Of a DNA stretch of 64,000 nt, positions 28,034 through 38,224 are shown piece after piece; positions within the stretch are counted from its first letter, which is position 1, and each line of letters begins with the position of its first letter. The translations under genes were made by a program, and so were the position numbers. The notes under the pieces are model-generated. The model was not told where the DNA came from. It searched no databases and was given only the letters and a program-made list of their open reading frames with translations. This DNA comes from Chthonobacter rhizosphaerae (GTDB lineage: Bacteria; Pseudomonadota; Alphaproteobacteria; Rhizobiales; Pleomorphomonadaceae). Where the stretch lies: NCBI RefSeq assembly GCF_013839525.1, contig NZ_JACDIS010000004.1:310001-374000 (forward strand), written 5' to 3'.

Positions 28034-28066
28034 GTTCACCCGGCGCGGAGGCCGCGCCGGGTGAAC
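28034..28066 (-). terminator. Perfect 15-bp inverted repeat after dnaK
   Basis: GTTCACCCGGCGCGG, a 3-base loop, then its exact complement. It begins 18 bp beyond the dnaK stop. No T-run follows on either strand, so it may act as an RNA-stabilising or partial terminator stem between dnaK and dnaJ. Confidence 0.6.
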
Positions 28067-28083
28067 CTTCCGACACCAGAGCG

Positions 28084-29979
<1,896 letters not shown>

Positions 29980-30080
29980 GTTCGTCTCCTTTCGGCAGAC
30001 CGTCCGGACCCTTGTCGAAGGCGTCCGGCGACGCCGGTCCGCAGACCGGCCGGCCCCCATCTTAAAAAACCGCGGGATTC

Positions 30081-30099
30081 CCGGGTGGACCGCACCCGG
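30081..30099 (-). promoter_or_regulatory. Hairpin in the dnaK leader
   Basis: CCGGGTG-GACCG-CACCCGG, a perfect 7-bp stem in the predicted 5' untranslated region. It could influence dnaK mRNA stability or temperature response; not demonstrated. Confidence 0.4.
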
Positions 30100-30116
30100 T
30101 ACGGGCTTCTGGCCGG

Positions 30117-30146
30117 TATATAAGGGGGGCGTTCCGGAGCCGCAAG
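30117..30146 (-). promoter_or_regulatory. Sigma-32 (RpoH) heat-shock promoter of dnaK
   Basis: On the minus strand CTTGCG, then 12-13 bp, then CCCCTTATATA, matching the CTTG...CCCCAT-T RpoH consensus. Confidence 0.7.
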
Positions 30147-30179
30147 AAGTCCGTCTCACGCGGGCGTGATGGCGGCGTG

Positions 30180-30202
30180 CCCCGGCGCCCGCGGCGCCGG
30201 GG
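30180..30202 (-). terminator. Perfect 10-bp hairpin after the VOC gene
   Basis: CCCCGGCGCC-CGC-GGCGCCGGGG, 28 bp beyond the stop of the minus-strand VOC gene. On that strand it is reached after the gene, but no T-run follows. Confidence 0.45.
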
Positions 30203-30229
30203 TCGATGTCCGCCGCGATCGCTGCCGCC

Positions 30230-30607
30230 TCACCCCCGCGGGGCGGGCGTCACCCAGCCGGACACGGCGCCGGTGGCGTCCATCACGATGGCGATCCGGC
30301 CGACGCCGGGCACCTCGAACGGCGGGCGCACCACGGTGCCGCCGGCGTCCGCCGCCTTGGCGAGGGCCGCGTCCACATTGTCCACGGCGAAATAGGTGAA
30401 CCAGATGTTGGTCGGGCTGCCCTCGGCGCCGGCCCAGGGCTTCATGCCGCCGGCGGGCGCGTCCATGCCGTCGCGGTGGATCAGGGTGTAGTCCCCGTCC
30501 GGCATCGGCATGGTCGAATAGGTCCAGCCCATGATGTCCGCGTAGAAGGCCTTCGCCGTCTCCACGTCCGCGGTCATCAGTTCGGTCCAGTACACGGTCC
30601 CATGCAT
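30230..30607 (-). CDS. VOC-fold (glyoxalase/bleomycin-resistance-like) protein
   Basis: 125-aa single VOC domain: [20 protein letters not shown] at the start, [17 protein letters not shown], a central [17 protein letters not shown], and a C-terminal VSGWVTPAP strand. Members are metal-dependent lyases, dioxygenases or drug-binding proteins; no specific activity can be read here. GGGAGGG precedes the ATG. It stands alone between dnaK and the PRC-barrel gene. Confidence 0.85.
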   Translation of the reverse strand: MHGTVYWTELMTADVETAKAFYADIMGWTYSTMPMPDGDYTLIHRDGMDAPAGGMKPWAGAEGSPTNIWFTYFAVDNVDAALAKAADAGGTVVRPPFEVPGVGRIAIVMDATGAVSGWVTPAPRG

Positions 30608-30802
30608 GGCTCGCCCTCCCGTGCCGGCGGTCGTGATGCCGGCCTGCCGGCCCGATGCCGGCCCACCGGCCGGCCCGATGCCGTCCGGAGCGTCGGGAGG
30701 GTAGCAGTTCCGCTTGGCGGTTCGAAGACGGTCGCGGCGGCGGCGCGCCGGTCGGCCGCTCCGGCCTCGCGGCCGGCACGGCCCGTCACCGCCTCCCGCG
30801 CG

Positions 30803-31339
30803 TCACTTCAGTTCGTCGGCGCTCGTGGAAAGACCCGCGCCCGCCGGCGTGTCCGGCTCCTCGGCCGCGAGCGCGTTGATATCCGTCTCAACGAGACCCA
30901 CGCGCACCTTCTCGCCGTCGAAATAGGACGGGTTGACGGGCAGCTGGACGGTGGAGGCGCCGAAACCCAGGAAGCCGCCGATCGAGGTGGTCACCGCCTG
31001 CGGGGCGCCGGCCGCGTCCGTCTCCACCGCGTCCACGGTGCCGATCTCCACGCCGTCGGCGCTCACGATGGGCTTGCCGATCCACAGATCCGGGTCGCTC
31101 TCCACGATCTCCTCGGCGCTGTCCGGCTCGCTCGGCGCCAGGGCTCCGGTGGCGGTCGGGCTGGTCGGCACGGGGGCGCCCTCGTCCATGGCCGGCGGCG
31201 CGTCGTCGGCGGCCGGCGCGGTCGCGCCGGACCCGGTTCCGGGCGTCAGGGTGTCCTGGGCGAGGGCCGGGGCCGCCCAGGCGGGTGCGCCGGCCCAGGC
31301 GGCGGTCAGGAGGGCGGCGGCGAGAAGGGGTGCGCGCAT
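30803..31339 (-). CDS. Secreted PRC-barrel domain protein
   Basis: 178 aa with a signal peptide (MRAPLLAAALLTAAWAGAPAWA) and a low-complexity Pro/Ala/Asp linker (about 30-75). The PRC-barrel domain begins at DLWIGKPIVSADGVEIGTVDAVE and ends near VGLVETDINALAA. PRC-barrel proteins of this type are periplasmic or surface proteins of unknown role in Hyphomicrobiales. The start is well supported by GAGGAG 6 nt upstream. A strong hairpin at 31393-31418 lies in its 5' region and probably terminates upstream transcription. Confidence 0.82.
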   Translation of the reverse strand: MRAPLLAAALLTAAWAGAPAWAAPALAQDTLTPGTGSGATAPAADDAPPAMDEGAPVPTSPTATGALAPSEPDSAEEIVESDPDLWIGKPIVSADGVEIGTVDAVETDAAGAPQAVTTSIGGFLGFGASTVQLPVNPSYFDGEKVRVGLVETDINALAAEEPDTPAGAGLSTSADELK

Positions 31340-31392
31340 GATGGTCTCCTCGGGCGCGGTCGGTCCTAGAGCGGGCCTGTCGGCCCGCGCGG

Positions 31393-31418
31393 AAAAACGG
31401 GCCTGTTGGCCCGCTTTT
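31393..31418. terminator. Bidirectional Rho-independent terminator
   Basis: CGGGCC-TGTT-GGCCCG with TTTT on the plus strand and TTTTT on the minus strand. A similar GCGGGCC...GGCCCGC stem adjoins it at 31371-31388. It follows the TRIC channel gene on the minus strand and precedes the PRC-barrel gene. Confidence 0.75.
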
Positions 31419-31627
31419 GAAGCGGGCCCATGGAGGCTCGCGAACGGTCGGGTAGGGAATGACGGCGGCGGCGATCCGTTCCAGCGTCCGGGGGGCTCGC
31501 GGGCGAAATCCACCATGCCGCCACCCGGCCGTCTGAGGGCCGCCGTTCGGGTGAACGAATCCTTACCGGCCCGTCCCGGTCCGAGGCGGTGAAGGCGCCG
31601 GCCCATGAAGCCGTCCGCGTGCGCCGG

Positions 31628-32305
31628 TCAGCGGCGCGGGCCGCGGCGACGCTCCTCGGTCTCGGCCACCGGGCGGCCGGGCGGGTTGCGGTAGACCGGC
31701 AGGCTCCAGCCGTGGAGAAGCGCGCCGCCCCGGATCGCGAAAGCCGTGAGCCCGCCGGCGAGCGCCGACAGGGCGAGCGGCGCGCCCGCCTCCGCGGCGC
31801 CCACGAACACAGCCGCGCCCGCGATGGCGGCCGTGATGTAGATTTCGCGCCGGAGGAGGACCGACGGCTCGTTCGCCAGGATGTCGCGGATGACCCCGCC
31901 GAAGCAGGCGGTGAGCGCCCCGAGCATCACCGCCGGCACGGGCGGCGCGCCGGCCTCGGTGGCCTTGGCGGCGCCCATCACCGCGTAGGCGGACAGGCCC
32001 ACCGCGTCCGCCCAGAGGAGCAGGCGGTAGCGCGACCAGGTCTCGTGGAAGACGTGGGCGGAGAAGAAGACCAGCGCCGCGGCGGCGACGGCCACCACCA
32101 CATAGGTCTGGTCGATGATCCAGAACACCGGCAGGGCGCCGAGCAGGATGTCGCGCAGCGTGCCGCCGCCGACGCCGGTGGCGACGCCGAAGAAGCAGAA
32201 GGCCACCAGGTCGAGCTGCTTGCGCGAGGCGGCGAGCCCGCCGGAGACGGCGAACACCGCGACGCCCAGATAGTCCAGGAGCGGCAGAACCCACGCCGTC
32301 GCCAT
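31628..32305 (-). CDS. TRIC-type cation channel family protein (YadS/YicG-like)
   Basis: 225 aa with seven predicted membrane helices and the duplicated signature GVATGVGGGTLRDIL (first half) and ACFGGVIRDIL (second half) that defines the former UPF0126 family, relatives of trimeric intracellular cation channels. It is likely an inner-membrane potassium-permeable channel. The C-terminal tail is basic and rich in Arg. It lies between grpE and the PRC-barrel gene and seems unrelated to the heat-shock cluster. Confidence 0.9.
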   Translation of the reverse strand: MATAWVLPLLDYLGVAVFAVSGGLAASRKQLDLVAFCFFGVATGVGGGTLRDILLGALPVFWIIDQTYVVVAVAAAALVFFSAHVFHETWSRYRLLLWADAVGLSAYAVMGAAKATEAGAPPVPAVMLGALTACFGGVIRDILANEPSVLLRREIYITAAIAGAAVFVGAAEAGAPLALSALAGGLTAFAIRGGALLHGWSLPVYRNPPGRPVAETEERRRGPRR

Positions 32306-32543
32306 CCGCGCCCTCCCCCGCCGCCCGGGCCGTCACGACCGGAGCATAGCGCCGGCCGCCGCTCCGCGACAGCCGCCGAAAGAGGGCTCCGGCCGGGCCG
32401 GTCTCCCACCCCGGCGCCGGAGCATCCTCCGATCAAGTTGCACGACCTGATCGCCGAGAATGCTCCAGCGTCTTGAACCTTGAGCGATGTCCGGTCGACC
32501 GGACGGTTCCGTCGGGTCGGAAGGCGCTCCAGGCCGCCGTCCG

Positions 32544-33137
32544 TCAGACGGTCCTGTCCACCTTCGGCTCGGTCGCCTCGGCGGCCGGGGCCGCCTTCGG
32601 GCCGCCGCGACCGACGCCCACCATGGCGGGGCGCAGCACGCGCTCGCCGATCACGAAGCCGGACTGCACCACCTGCACCACCGTGCCGTTCGGCACCTCC
32701 GGGTTGGGCACCTCGAACATGGCCTGGTGGAAGTTGGGGTCGAACTTCTCGCCGACCGGGTCGATCTTGCGCACGCCGTGCTTCTCGAACGCCTTCAGAA
32801 GCTCGCGCTCGGTCATCTCCACGCCCTCCAGGAGGGCGATCACCGCCGGGCTCGCGCCGTCGCGGGCGTCCGCCGGCAGCACCTGGAGCGCGCGGGACAG
32901 GTTGTCGCCCACCTGCAGCATGTCGCGGGCGAAGCCGGCGACGGCGTAGGAGCGGGTGTCGGCCACCTCGCGCTCGGTCCGCCGGCGCAGGTTCTCCATC
33001 TCGGCGAGGGTGCGCAGGAGCTGGTCCTTGAGCCCCGCCACCTCGGCCTCGAGCGCCGCCACGCGATCGTCCGCCGCAGCCTCTGCGGCGGGCGCGTCCA
33101 CGGTTTGCGGAGCGTCGGGTCGGATGTCGTCGGTCAT
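32544..33137 (-). CDS. grpE: GrpE nucleotide exchange factor
   Basis: 197-aa exchange factor for DnaK. A long N-terminal coiled coil (about 25-75, with [14 protein letters not shown]) leads into the helical dimer region and a beta domain with [21 protein letters not shown] precedes the ATG. It lies downstream of hrcA with a 226-bp gap that contains its own sigma-32-like promoter. It should cooperate with DnaK and DnaJ encoded 3-6 kb away. Confidence 0.96.
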   Translation of the reverse strand: MTDDIRPDAPQTVDAPAAEAAADDRVAALEAEVAGLKDQLLRTLAEMENLRRRTEREVADTRSYAVAGFARDMLQVGDNLSRALQVLPADARDGASPAVIALLEGVEMTERELLKAFEKHGVRKIDPVGEKFDPNFHQAMFEVPNPEVPNGTVVQVVQSGFVIGERVLRPAMVGVGRGGPKAAPAAEATEPKVDRTV

Positions 33138-33231
33138 CGTGAGGTCCTTTTGGGAAAGGCGTTCGGTTGGGACTTGGCGATCTGCCGGGGCGGCGGGCGC
33201 TGTGTCGCGCCGACAGCCGCGTCGGCTCGGG

Positions 33232-33260
33232 ATTTGAGGGTTCCGGACGGGAAAATCAAG
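33232..33260 (-). promoter_or_regulatory. Sigma-32-like promoter of grpE
   Basis: On the minus strand CTTGATT, 13 bp, then CCCTCAAAT, similar to the RpoH consensus. It lies in the hrcA-grpE gap, so grpE may be induced separately from hrcA. Confidence 0.5.
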
Positions 33261-33363
33261 GCGAAGTGATCCGGCCGCGCGGCGCGCGGAGCCGATCCGG
33301 CCCGCGCGCCGCCGGGCAAGCGCCGGCCCGCACCGGTCGCCGCGGCCGCCGCCGGCCGGCCGC

Positions 33364-34434
33364 TCATCCCAGCAGCCGGCCCACCAGCTTGGCGGTGTAG
33401 TCCACCATCGGCACCACGCGGGCGTAGTTGAGCCGCGTCGGCCCGATCACCCCGACGACGCCGATCACCCGGGCGTCCTGGTCCCGGTAGGGCGAGACCA
33501 CCAGCGACGAGCCCGACAGGGAGAAGAGCTTGTTCTCCGAGCCGATGAAGATCCGCACCCCGTCGCCCGCGTCCGCGAGGCCGAGGAGCTGGATCAGGTC
33601 CTTCGAGGTCTCCAGGTCGTCGAAGAGGAGCCGGATCCGCTCCAGGTCCTCCATCACCCGCAGGTCGTCGAGGAGGTTGGCGCGCCCGCGCACGATCAGC
33701 GTCTGGGGCCGCTCGCCCGGCACGTCCGCCCAGGAGGCGAGGCCCGCCTCCACCACCTTGCGGGTCAGGTCGTCGAGCGCCTGCCGCGCCTCCCTGGTCC
33801 GCCGCTCGATCTCGGCGCGCACCTCCGACAGGGTGCGGCCGCGCACGTGGGCGTTCAGGTAGTTGGAGGCCTCCACCAGCGTCGCCGTCGGCAGACCCGG
33901 CGAGACGTCGATCAGCCGGTTCTCCACCATGCCGTTCTCGCCGACCAGCACGACGAGCGCCCGCGCCGGCTCGATGCGGACGAACTCGATGTGCTTCAGC
34001 CGCATGTCCGACTTCGACGTCACGACGACGCCCGCCCCGCGCGACAGGCCGGAGAGCATCTGGCTCGCCTCGGTCAGCACGTTCTCCACCGTCTTGCCGG
34101 CGCCGGCGTCGCGCACCTTGGCCTCGATGGAGGTGCGCTCATCGCTCGTCAGGTCGCCGATCTCCAGGAGAGCGTCCACGAAGAAGCGCAGGCCCTGCTC
34201 GGTCGGCAGGCGTCCGGCGCTGGTGTGGGGGGCGTAGATCAGGCCGGCCCGCTCCAGGTCGGCCATGACGTTGCGCACGGAGGCCGGCGACAGCGGCGTC
34301 GTCAGCAGCCGCGCGATGTTGCGGCTGCCCGCCGGCTCGCCGGTCTCCAGGTAGCTGTCCACGATCCGCCGGAAGATCTCCCGCGACCGCTCGTCGAGGT
34401 CGCGAAGGCTTCCGGACCAGGTCTCCAAGGTCAC
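33364..34434 (-). CDS. hrcA: Heat-inducible transcription repressor HrcA
   Basis: Repressor of CIRCE-controlled chaperone genes (usually groESL in this group). The winged-helix N-terminus reads [20 protein letters not shown], followed by GSRNIARLL and [13 protein letters not shown]; the C-terminal part ends [12 protein letters not shown]. The start is uncertain. The frame is open to 34578 through a Gly/Ser repeat, but the family normally begins just before LDERSREIF, so I use the GTG at 34434 (356 aa). I found no CIRCE element in the window. It is divergent from rph. Confidence 0.93.
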   Translation of the reverse strand: MTLETWSGSLRDLDERSREIFRRIVDSYLETGEPAGSRNIARLLTTPLSPASVRNVMADLERAGLIYAPHTSAGRLPTEQGLRFFVDALLEIGDLTSDERTSIEAKVRDAGAGKTVENVLTEASQMLSGLSRGAGVVVTSKSDMRLKHIEFVRIEPARALVVLVGENGMVENRLIDVSPGLPTATLVEASNYLNAHVRGRTLSEVRAEIERRTREARQALDDLTRKVVEAGLASWADVPGERPQTLIVRGRANLLDDLRVMEDLERIRLLFDDLETSKDLIQLLGLADAGDGVRIFIGSENKLFSLSGSSLVVSPYRDQDARVIGVVGVIGPTRLNYARVVPMVDYTAKLVGRLLG

Positions 34435-34494
34435 GTGCGGTCCCACCTTCTCCTCACCCGTCGCACCCGTCCCGTCCGTGCGCCCGCCCGGGCC

Positions 34495-34530
34495 GAACCC
34501 GGACCCGGACCCGGACCCGAACCCGGCCCC
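34495..34530. repeat. Hexanucleotide tandem repeat
   Basis: Six units of the GGACCC type (GAACCC, three GGACCC, GAACCC, GGCCCC) just upstream of hrcA. If hrcA were translated from 34578 they would encode a Gly/Ser-rich run; more likely they are untranslated. Confidence 0.7.
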
Positions 34531-34733
34531 GGTCCGGCCGGTCGTCCGCGCCCATCGGGCCGATCCTCGATTTTGCACGGAAGACCGTGCGCTTCACAAG
34601 ACGGCCTTTACGCCCGAAGCCGCCCGGCGCTACAAGAGCCGCCACGTGCCCCGGGTTCCCGCGCGCGGACGCTCTCCGGCCCTCGTCCGGCCCCGTCCGC
34701 CCGCCGCCCGCCTGTTCAAGGATCCGCCCCATC

Positions 34734-35453
34734 ATGCGTCCGTCCCGCCGCGCTCCGAACGAGCTGCGCCCCGTGTCCCTCCAGCGCGCCGTGTCGCGCC
34801 ACGCGGAGGGCTCCTGCCTCGTCAAGTTCGGCGACACCCACGTCCTCGTCACCGCCTCGCTCGACGAGAAGGTGCCGCCGTGGCTGCGCGGCGGCGGCAA
34901 GGGCTGGGTCACGGCCGAATACGGCATGCTGCCCCGCGCCACCCACGACCGCACCCGCCGGGAGGCCACCTCCGGCAAGCAGTCCGGCCGCACGCTGGAG
35001 ATCCAGCGCCTGATCGGCCGCTCCCTGCGCGCCGTCGTCGACCCGATCGCCCTCGGCGAGAAGCAGATCGTGATCGACTGCGACGTCCTCCAGGCCGACG
35101 GCGGCACCCGCACCGCCTCCATCACCGGCGCCTTCGTGGCCCTCCACGACTGCATCGAGTGGATGCGCGCCCGCAACATCATCCCGGCCGGCGCCAAGGT
35201 GCTGAAGGACCACGTGGCCGCCGTCTCCTGCGGCATCTACGAGGGCACGCCCGTGCTCGACCTCGACTACCCGGAGGACAGCGCCGCCGAGACCGACGCC
35301 AACTTCGTCCTCACGGGCGGCGGCGGCATCGTGGAGATCCAGGGCACCGCCGAGGGCGCGCCCTTCACCGAGGCGGAGTTCGCCGCCCTCCTCGCCCTCG
35401 CCAAGGCCGGCATCGCCGACCTCGTCGCGCTCCAGAAGCAGGCGCTCGCCTGA
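34734..35453 (+). CDS. rph: Ribonuclease PH
   Basis: 239-aa phosphorolytic exonuclease trimming tRNA 3' ends. It begins [17 protein letters not shown]. Core segments include [16 protein letters not shown], the basic [27 protein letters not shown] stretch that binds tRNA and phosphate, and [19 protein letters not shown]. The ATG at 34734 gives the family N-terminus. rdgB starts 14 bp later and hemW overlaps rdgB, so rph-rdgB-hemW form an operon divergent from hrcA. Confidence 0.97.
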   Translation: MRPSRRAPNELRPVSLQRAVSRHAEGSCLVKFGDTHVLVTASLDEKVPPWLRGGGKGWVTAEYGMLPRATHDRTRREATSGKQSGRTLEIQRLIGRSLRAVVDPIALGEKQIVIDCDVLQADGGTRTASITGAFVALHDCIEWMRARNIIPAGAKVLKDHVAAVSCGIYEGTPVLDLDYPEDSAAETDANFVLTGGGGIVEIQGTAEGAPFTEAEFAALLALAKAGIADLVALQKQALA

Positions 35454-35467
35454 AGGATACCGCACCC

Positions 35468-36139
35468 ATGACGACCCGCGTCCTCACCCGGCCCCGCCTG
35501 CTGGTCGCCAGCCACAACAAGGGCAAGATCCGCGAGCTGCAGTTCCTGTTCGACGGCTACGACCTCGACCTCGTCACCGCCGGCGAGCTCGGCCTGCCGG
35601 AGCCGGAGGAGACCGGCACCACCTTCGTGGAGAACGCCCGCATCAAGGCCCTCGCCGCCGCCACCGCGGCCGGCGAGGTGGCGCTCGCCGACGACAGCGG
35701 CCTCTGCGTCGACGCCCTCGGCGGCGCTCCCGGCGTCTACACCGCCGACTGGGCGGGCGTGCCGCGCGACTGGGACGTCGCCATGGGCCGCGTGGAGGAC
35801 GAGCTCCGCAAGGCCGGCGCCCTCGATCCCGCCGCCCGCACCGGCCGCTTCGTGTCGCTCCTCTGCCTCGCCTGGCCGGACGGCCACACCCAGGAATATC
35901 TCGGCGAGGTGGAGGGCACGCTCGTCTGGCCGCCCCGCCGCGGCCCGATCGCCTACGGCTACGACCCGGTCTTCATGCCGAAAGGCTCGGCCCGCACCTT
36001 CGGCGAGATGGACGCGCAGGAGAAGCACGGCTCCGTCTGGGGCGAGGCGCGCTCCCACCGGGCCCGTTCGGCCAAGCTCTTCGCCGAGGCCGTGCTCGGC
36101 GCCATCCCGCTGAAGCCGCGCGCCGGAGCCGCGTCGTGA
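35468..36139 (+). CDS. rdgB: dITP/XTP pyrophosphatase
   Basis: 223-aa house-cleaning nucleotidase that hydrolyses dITP, ITP and XTP to monophosphates. The N-terminal signature LLVASHNKGKIREL (substrate loop) is followed by DDSGLCVDALGGAPGVYTADWAG and a C-terminal YGYDPVF and RSHRARS segment. The enzyme is a Mg-dependent homodimer. The last four bases overlap the GTG start of hemW, which indicates translational coupling. Confidence 0.96.
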   Translation: MTTRVLTRPRLLVASHNKGKIRELQFLFDGYDLDLVTAGELGLPEPEETGTTFVENARIKALAAATAAGEVALADDSGLCVDALGGAPGVYTADWAGVPRDWDVAMGRVEDELRKAGALDPAARTGRFVSLLCLAWPDGHTQEYLGEVEGTLVWPPRRGPIAYGYDPVFMPKGSARTFGEMDAQEKHGSVWGEARSHRARSAKLFAEAVLGAIPLKPRAGAAS

Positions 36140-37347
36140 CCCCGGCCGCCGACGCCGATCTCCTCGCCGGCATCGCGCCGGACGCCTCCGGCACCCCGGC
36201 GGAAGGTTTCGGCGTCTACCTGCACTGGCCCTTCTGCGCGGCCAAGTGTCCCTATTGCGACTTCAACAGCCACGTCCGCCACGGCGGCGTCGACCAGGAG
36301 CGGTTCACCCGGGCGCTCGTCCGCGAGATGGACGCCATGGCGACCCTCACGCCCGGCCGCACGGTCACCAGCGTCTTCCTCGGCGGCGGCACGCCCTCGC
36401 TCATGGACCCCGGCACGGTCGCGGCCGCGCTCGACGCGGTCGCCCGCCGCTGGACCGTCGCGGCCGACGCGGAGATCACCCTGGAGGCCAACCCGTCGAG
36501 CGTGGAGGCGTCGCGCTTCCGGGGCTATCGGGCGGCCGGGGTCAACCGGGTCTCCCTCGGCGTCCAGGCGCTGAACGACGCCGACCTGAAGACCCTCGGC
36601 CGGCTGCACGACGTTTCCCAGGCGCTCGCCGCCATCGAGATCGCCCGCGCCACCTTCCCGCGCCTCTCCTTCGACCTCATCTACGCCCGCCCGGGCCAGA
36701 CGCCGGACGCCTGGGCGGCGGAGCTGACCCGCGCGATCGGCCTCGCGGCCGACCACCTGTCGCTCTACCAGCTCACCATCGAGCCCGGCACCCTGTTCGA
36801 GGCCATGCACCGGGCCGGCAAGCTCACCGTTCCGGACCCGGACCTCGCCGCCGAGCTCTACGAGGCGACCCAGGCCGTCACGGCCGCCGCCGGCCTGCCG
36901 GCCTACGAGATCTCCAACCACGCGGCGCCCGGGGCGGAGAGCCGCCACAACCTGGTCTACTGGCGCTATGGCGAATATGTCGGCATCGGCGCCGGCGCCC
37001 ACGGCCGGATCGCCCTCCACGGCGGCCGCGCCCGGCTCGCCACCATGACCGAGCGCGCCCCGGAGGCCTGGGCGACGCTCGTAGAGGCGCGCGGCCACGG
37101 CGTCACCGCCACCGAGTTCATCGCCGGCGAGACGGCGGGCGACGAGATGCTCCTCATGGGCCTGCGCCTGAAGGAGGGCATCGACCCGGCCCGCTACGAG
37201 GCCCTCTCCGGCCGCGCCTTCGACCAGCGCCGCCTCGCCGACCTCCTCGCCCACCACATGATCGAACGCCTCCCCGACGGCCGCCTCCGCGCCAGCGACC
37301 AGGGCTGGTTCGTCCTCGACGCCGTCGTGGCCGACCTGGCGGCGTGA
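36136..37347 (+). CDS. hemW: HemW-type radical SAM protein (heme chaperone)
   Basis: 403 aa. Radical SAM cluster motif CAAKCPYC (Cys34, Cys38, Cys41) after the signature YLHWPF, then GGGTPSLM and an EANPSSVEASRF segment. It was long annotated as oxygen-independent coproporphyrinogen oxidase (HemN-like), but this subgroup is regarded as a heme-inserting chaperone. The GTG start overlaps the rdgB stop by 4 bp. The stop codon lies inside the first unit of a 13-bp tandem repeat. Confidence 0.92.
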   Translation: MTPAADADLLAGIAPDASGTPAEGFGVYLHWPFCAAKCPYCDFNSHVRHGGVDQERFTRALVREMDAMATLTPGRTVTSVFLGGGTPSLMDPGTVAAALDAVARRWTVAADAEITLEANPSSVEASRFRGYRAAGVNRVSLGVQALNDADLKTLGRLHDVSQALAAIEIARATFPRLSFDLIYARPGQTPDAWAAELTRAIGLAADHLSLYQLTIEPGTLFEAMHRAGKLTVPDPDLAAELYEATQAVTAAAGLPAYEISNHAAPGAESRHNLVYWRYGEYVGIGAGAHGRIALHGGRARLATMTERAPEAWATLVEARGHGVTATEFIAGETAGDEMLLMGLRLKEGIDPARYEALSGRAFDQRRLADLLAHHMIERLPDGRLRASDQGWFVLDAVVADLAA

Positions 37348-37473
37348 CTTGGCGACGCGAGTTGGCGGCGTGACTTGGCGACGCGAGTTGGCGGCGCGAC
37401 CGGGCGACTTGATTTGGCGGCGCGACCGGGCGGCGCGACCGGGCAACGTGACTTGGCGGCGTGACCGTGCGGC
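37344..37473. repeat. 13-bp tandem repeat, ten units, overlapping the hemW stop
   Basis: Ten contiguous 13-bp units of consensus G(T/C)GA(C/G)(T/C)(T/G)GGCG(A/G)C. The TGA in the first unit is the hemW stop codon. The unit length is not a multiple of three, so copy-number change would shift any reading frame beyond hemW. Confidence 0.85.
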
Positions 37474-37498
37474 AGGCACCCGTCCGTCCGGCGATTGG

Positions 37499-37533
37499 CC
37501 CGTCATGGTCCGCGCAGGCGGACCACCCACGCC
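37499..37533 (+). repeat. GTCATGGTCCG dispersed repeat, copy in the hemW-downstream field
   Basis: Near-identical to 38112-38146 and related to 27902-27933. A complementary-looking CGGCCACAAGCCGACCATG word lies at 37564-37582. Confidence 0.65.
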
Positions 37534-37578
37534 TTCCCCCAACCGGCCGACCGCGTGGACGGTCGGCCACAAGCCGAC

Positions 37579-37757
37579 CATGACGGCTTTCGGTTCCGAC
37601 CGAATTGGAGCACCTGGCCCTCCCCTGGGGAGCGCGCGCCTGCGCCACTCCACCCGGGAACCGTCATCCCGGCGAACGCCGGGATCCAACCGTCGCCCCC
37701 GCAACGCCACCGCAGCTCCCGTTCCCACCGTCGGCTGGGCCCCGGTTTTCACCGGGG
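37579..37757 (+). repeat. 179-bp direct repeat, copy A
   Basis: Matches copy B (37849-38027) without gaps and with about 10 mismatches by eye. It contains the palindrome ATCCCGGC-GAAC-GCCGGGAT (37666-37685), the well-known REP-type word whose translation reads VIPANAGIQ, and a CCCCGGT-TTTC-ACCGGGG stem at the end. Confidence 0.85.
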
Positions 37758-37848
37758 TGACGTCACGGAACGCCCGATGGCGCTCTCACATGCTCTCGCG
37801 CGTCGCCCCACCCGGCCCGAATGCCAGGATGGTTGGCTGCTCGCCAAT

Positions 37849-38027
37849 CATGACGGCTTTCGGTTCCGACCGAATTGGAGCACCTGTCCCTTCCCTGGGG
37901 AGCGCGCGTCTGCGCCACTCCACCCGGGAACCGTCATCCCGGCGAACGCCGGGATCCAACCGTCGCCTCCGCAACGCCACTGCCGCTCCAGTTCCCGCCG
38001 TCGGCCGGGCCCCGGTCTTCACCGGGG
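37849..38027 (+). repeat. 179-bp direct repeat, copy B
   Basis: Second copy, exactly 270 bp after copy A, with the same two palindromes (first at 37936-37955). Confidence 0.85.
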
Positions 38028-38111
38028 GAGCGCCCCGCGACGCACGACGTCGCGTAAGGCGCGACGACGGCCATAGCCCCGACGGCGCGCGCTCCGCCTG
38101 TCCCACCCTCG

Positions 38112-38146
38112 CCCGTCATGGTCCGCGCAGGCGGACCACCCGCGCC
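38112..38146 (+). repeat. GTCATGGTCCG dispersed repeat, right copy
   Basis: Same element and orientation as 37499-37533; the two copies bracket the pair of 179-bp direct repeats. Confidence 0.65.
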
Positions 38147-38224
38147 TTTTCCAGGCGCCCCTCGCGTCATTGGCCGGCCACGGCCCCACCGCGACGGCGG
38201 TCGTCTCCCCCGGCCCCGCCCGGC

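Larger units (their letters stand above)
37348..38224. other. 877-bp gene-free repeat field between hemW and the LpoA-like gene
   Basis: Composed of the 13-bp repeat, two copies of the GTCATGGTCCG element, and a 179-bp direct repeat carrying VIPANAGIQ-type palindromes. Frames open across it encode only repeat-derived, low-complexity sequence. I see no gene. It lies between convergent genes. Confidence 0.7.
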
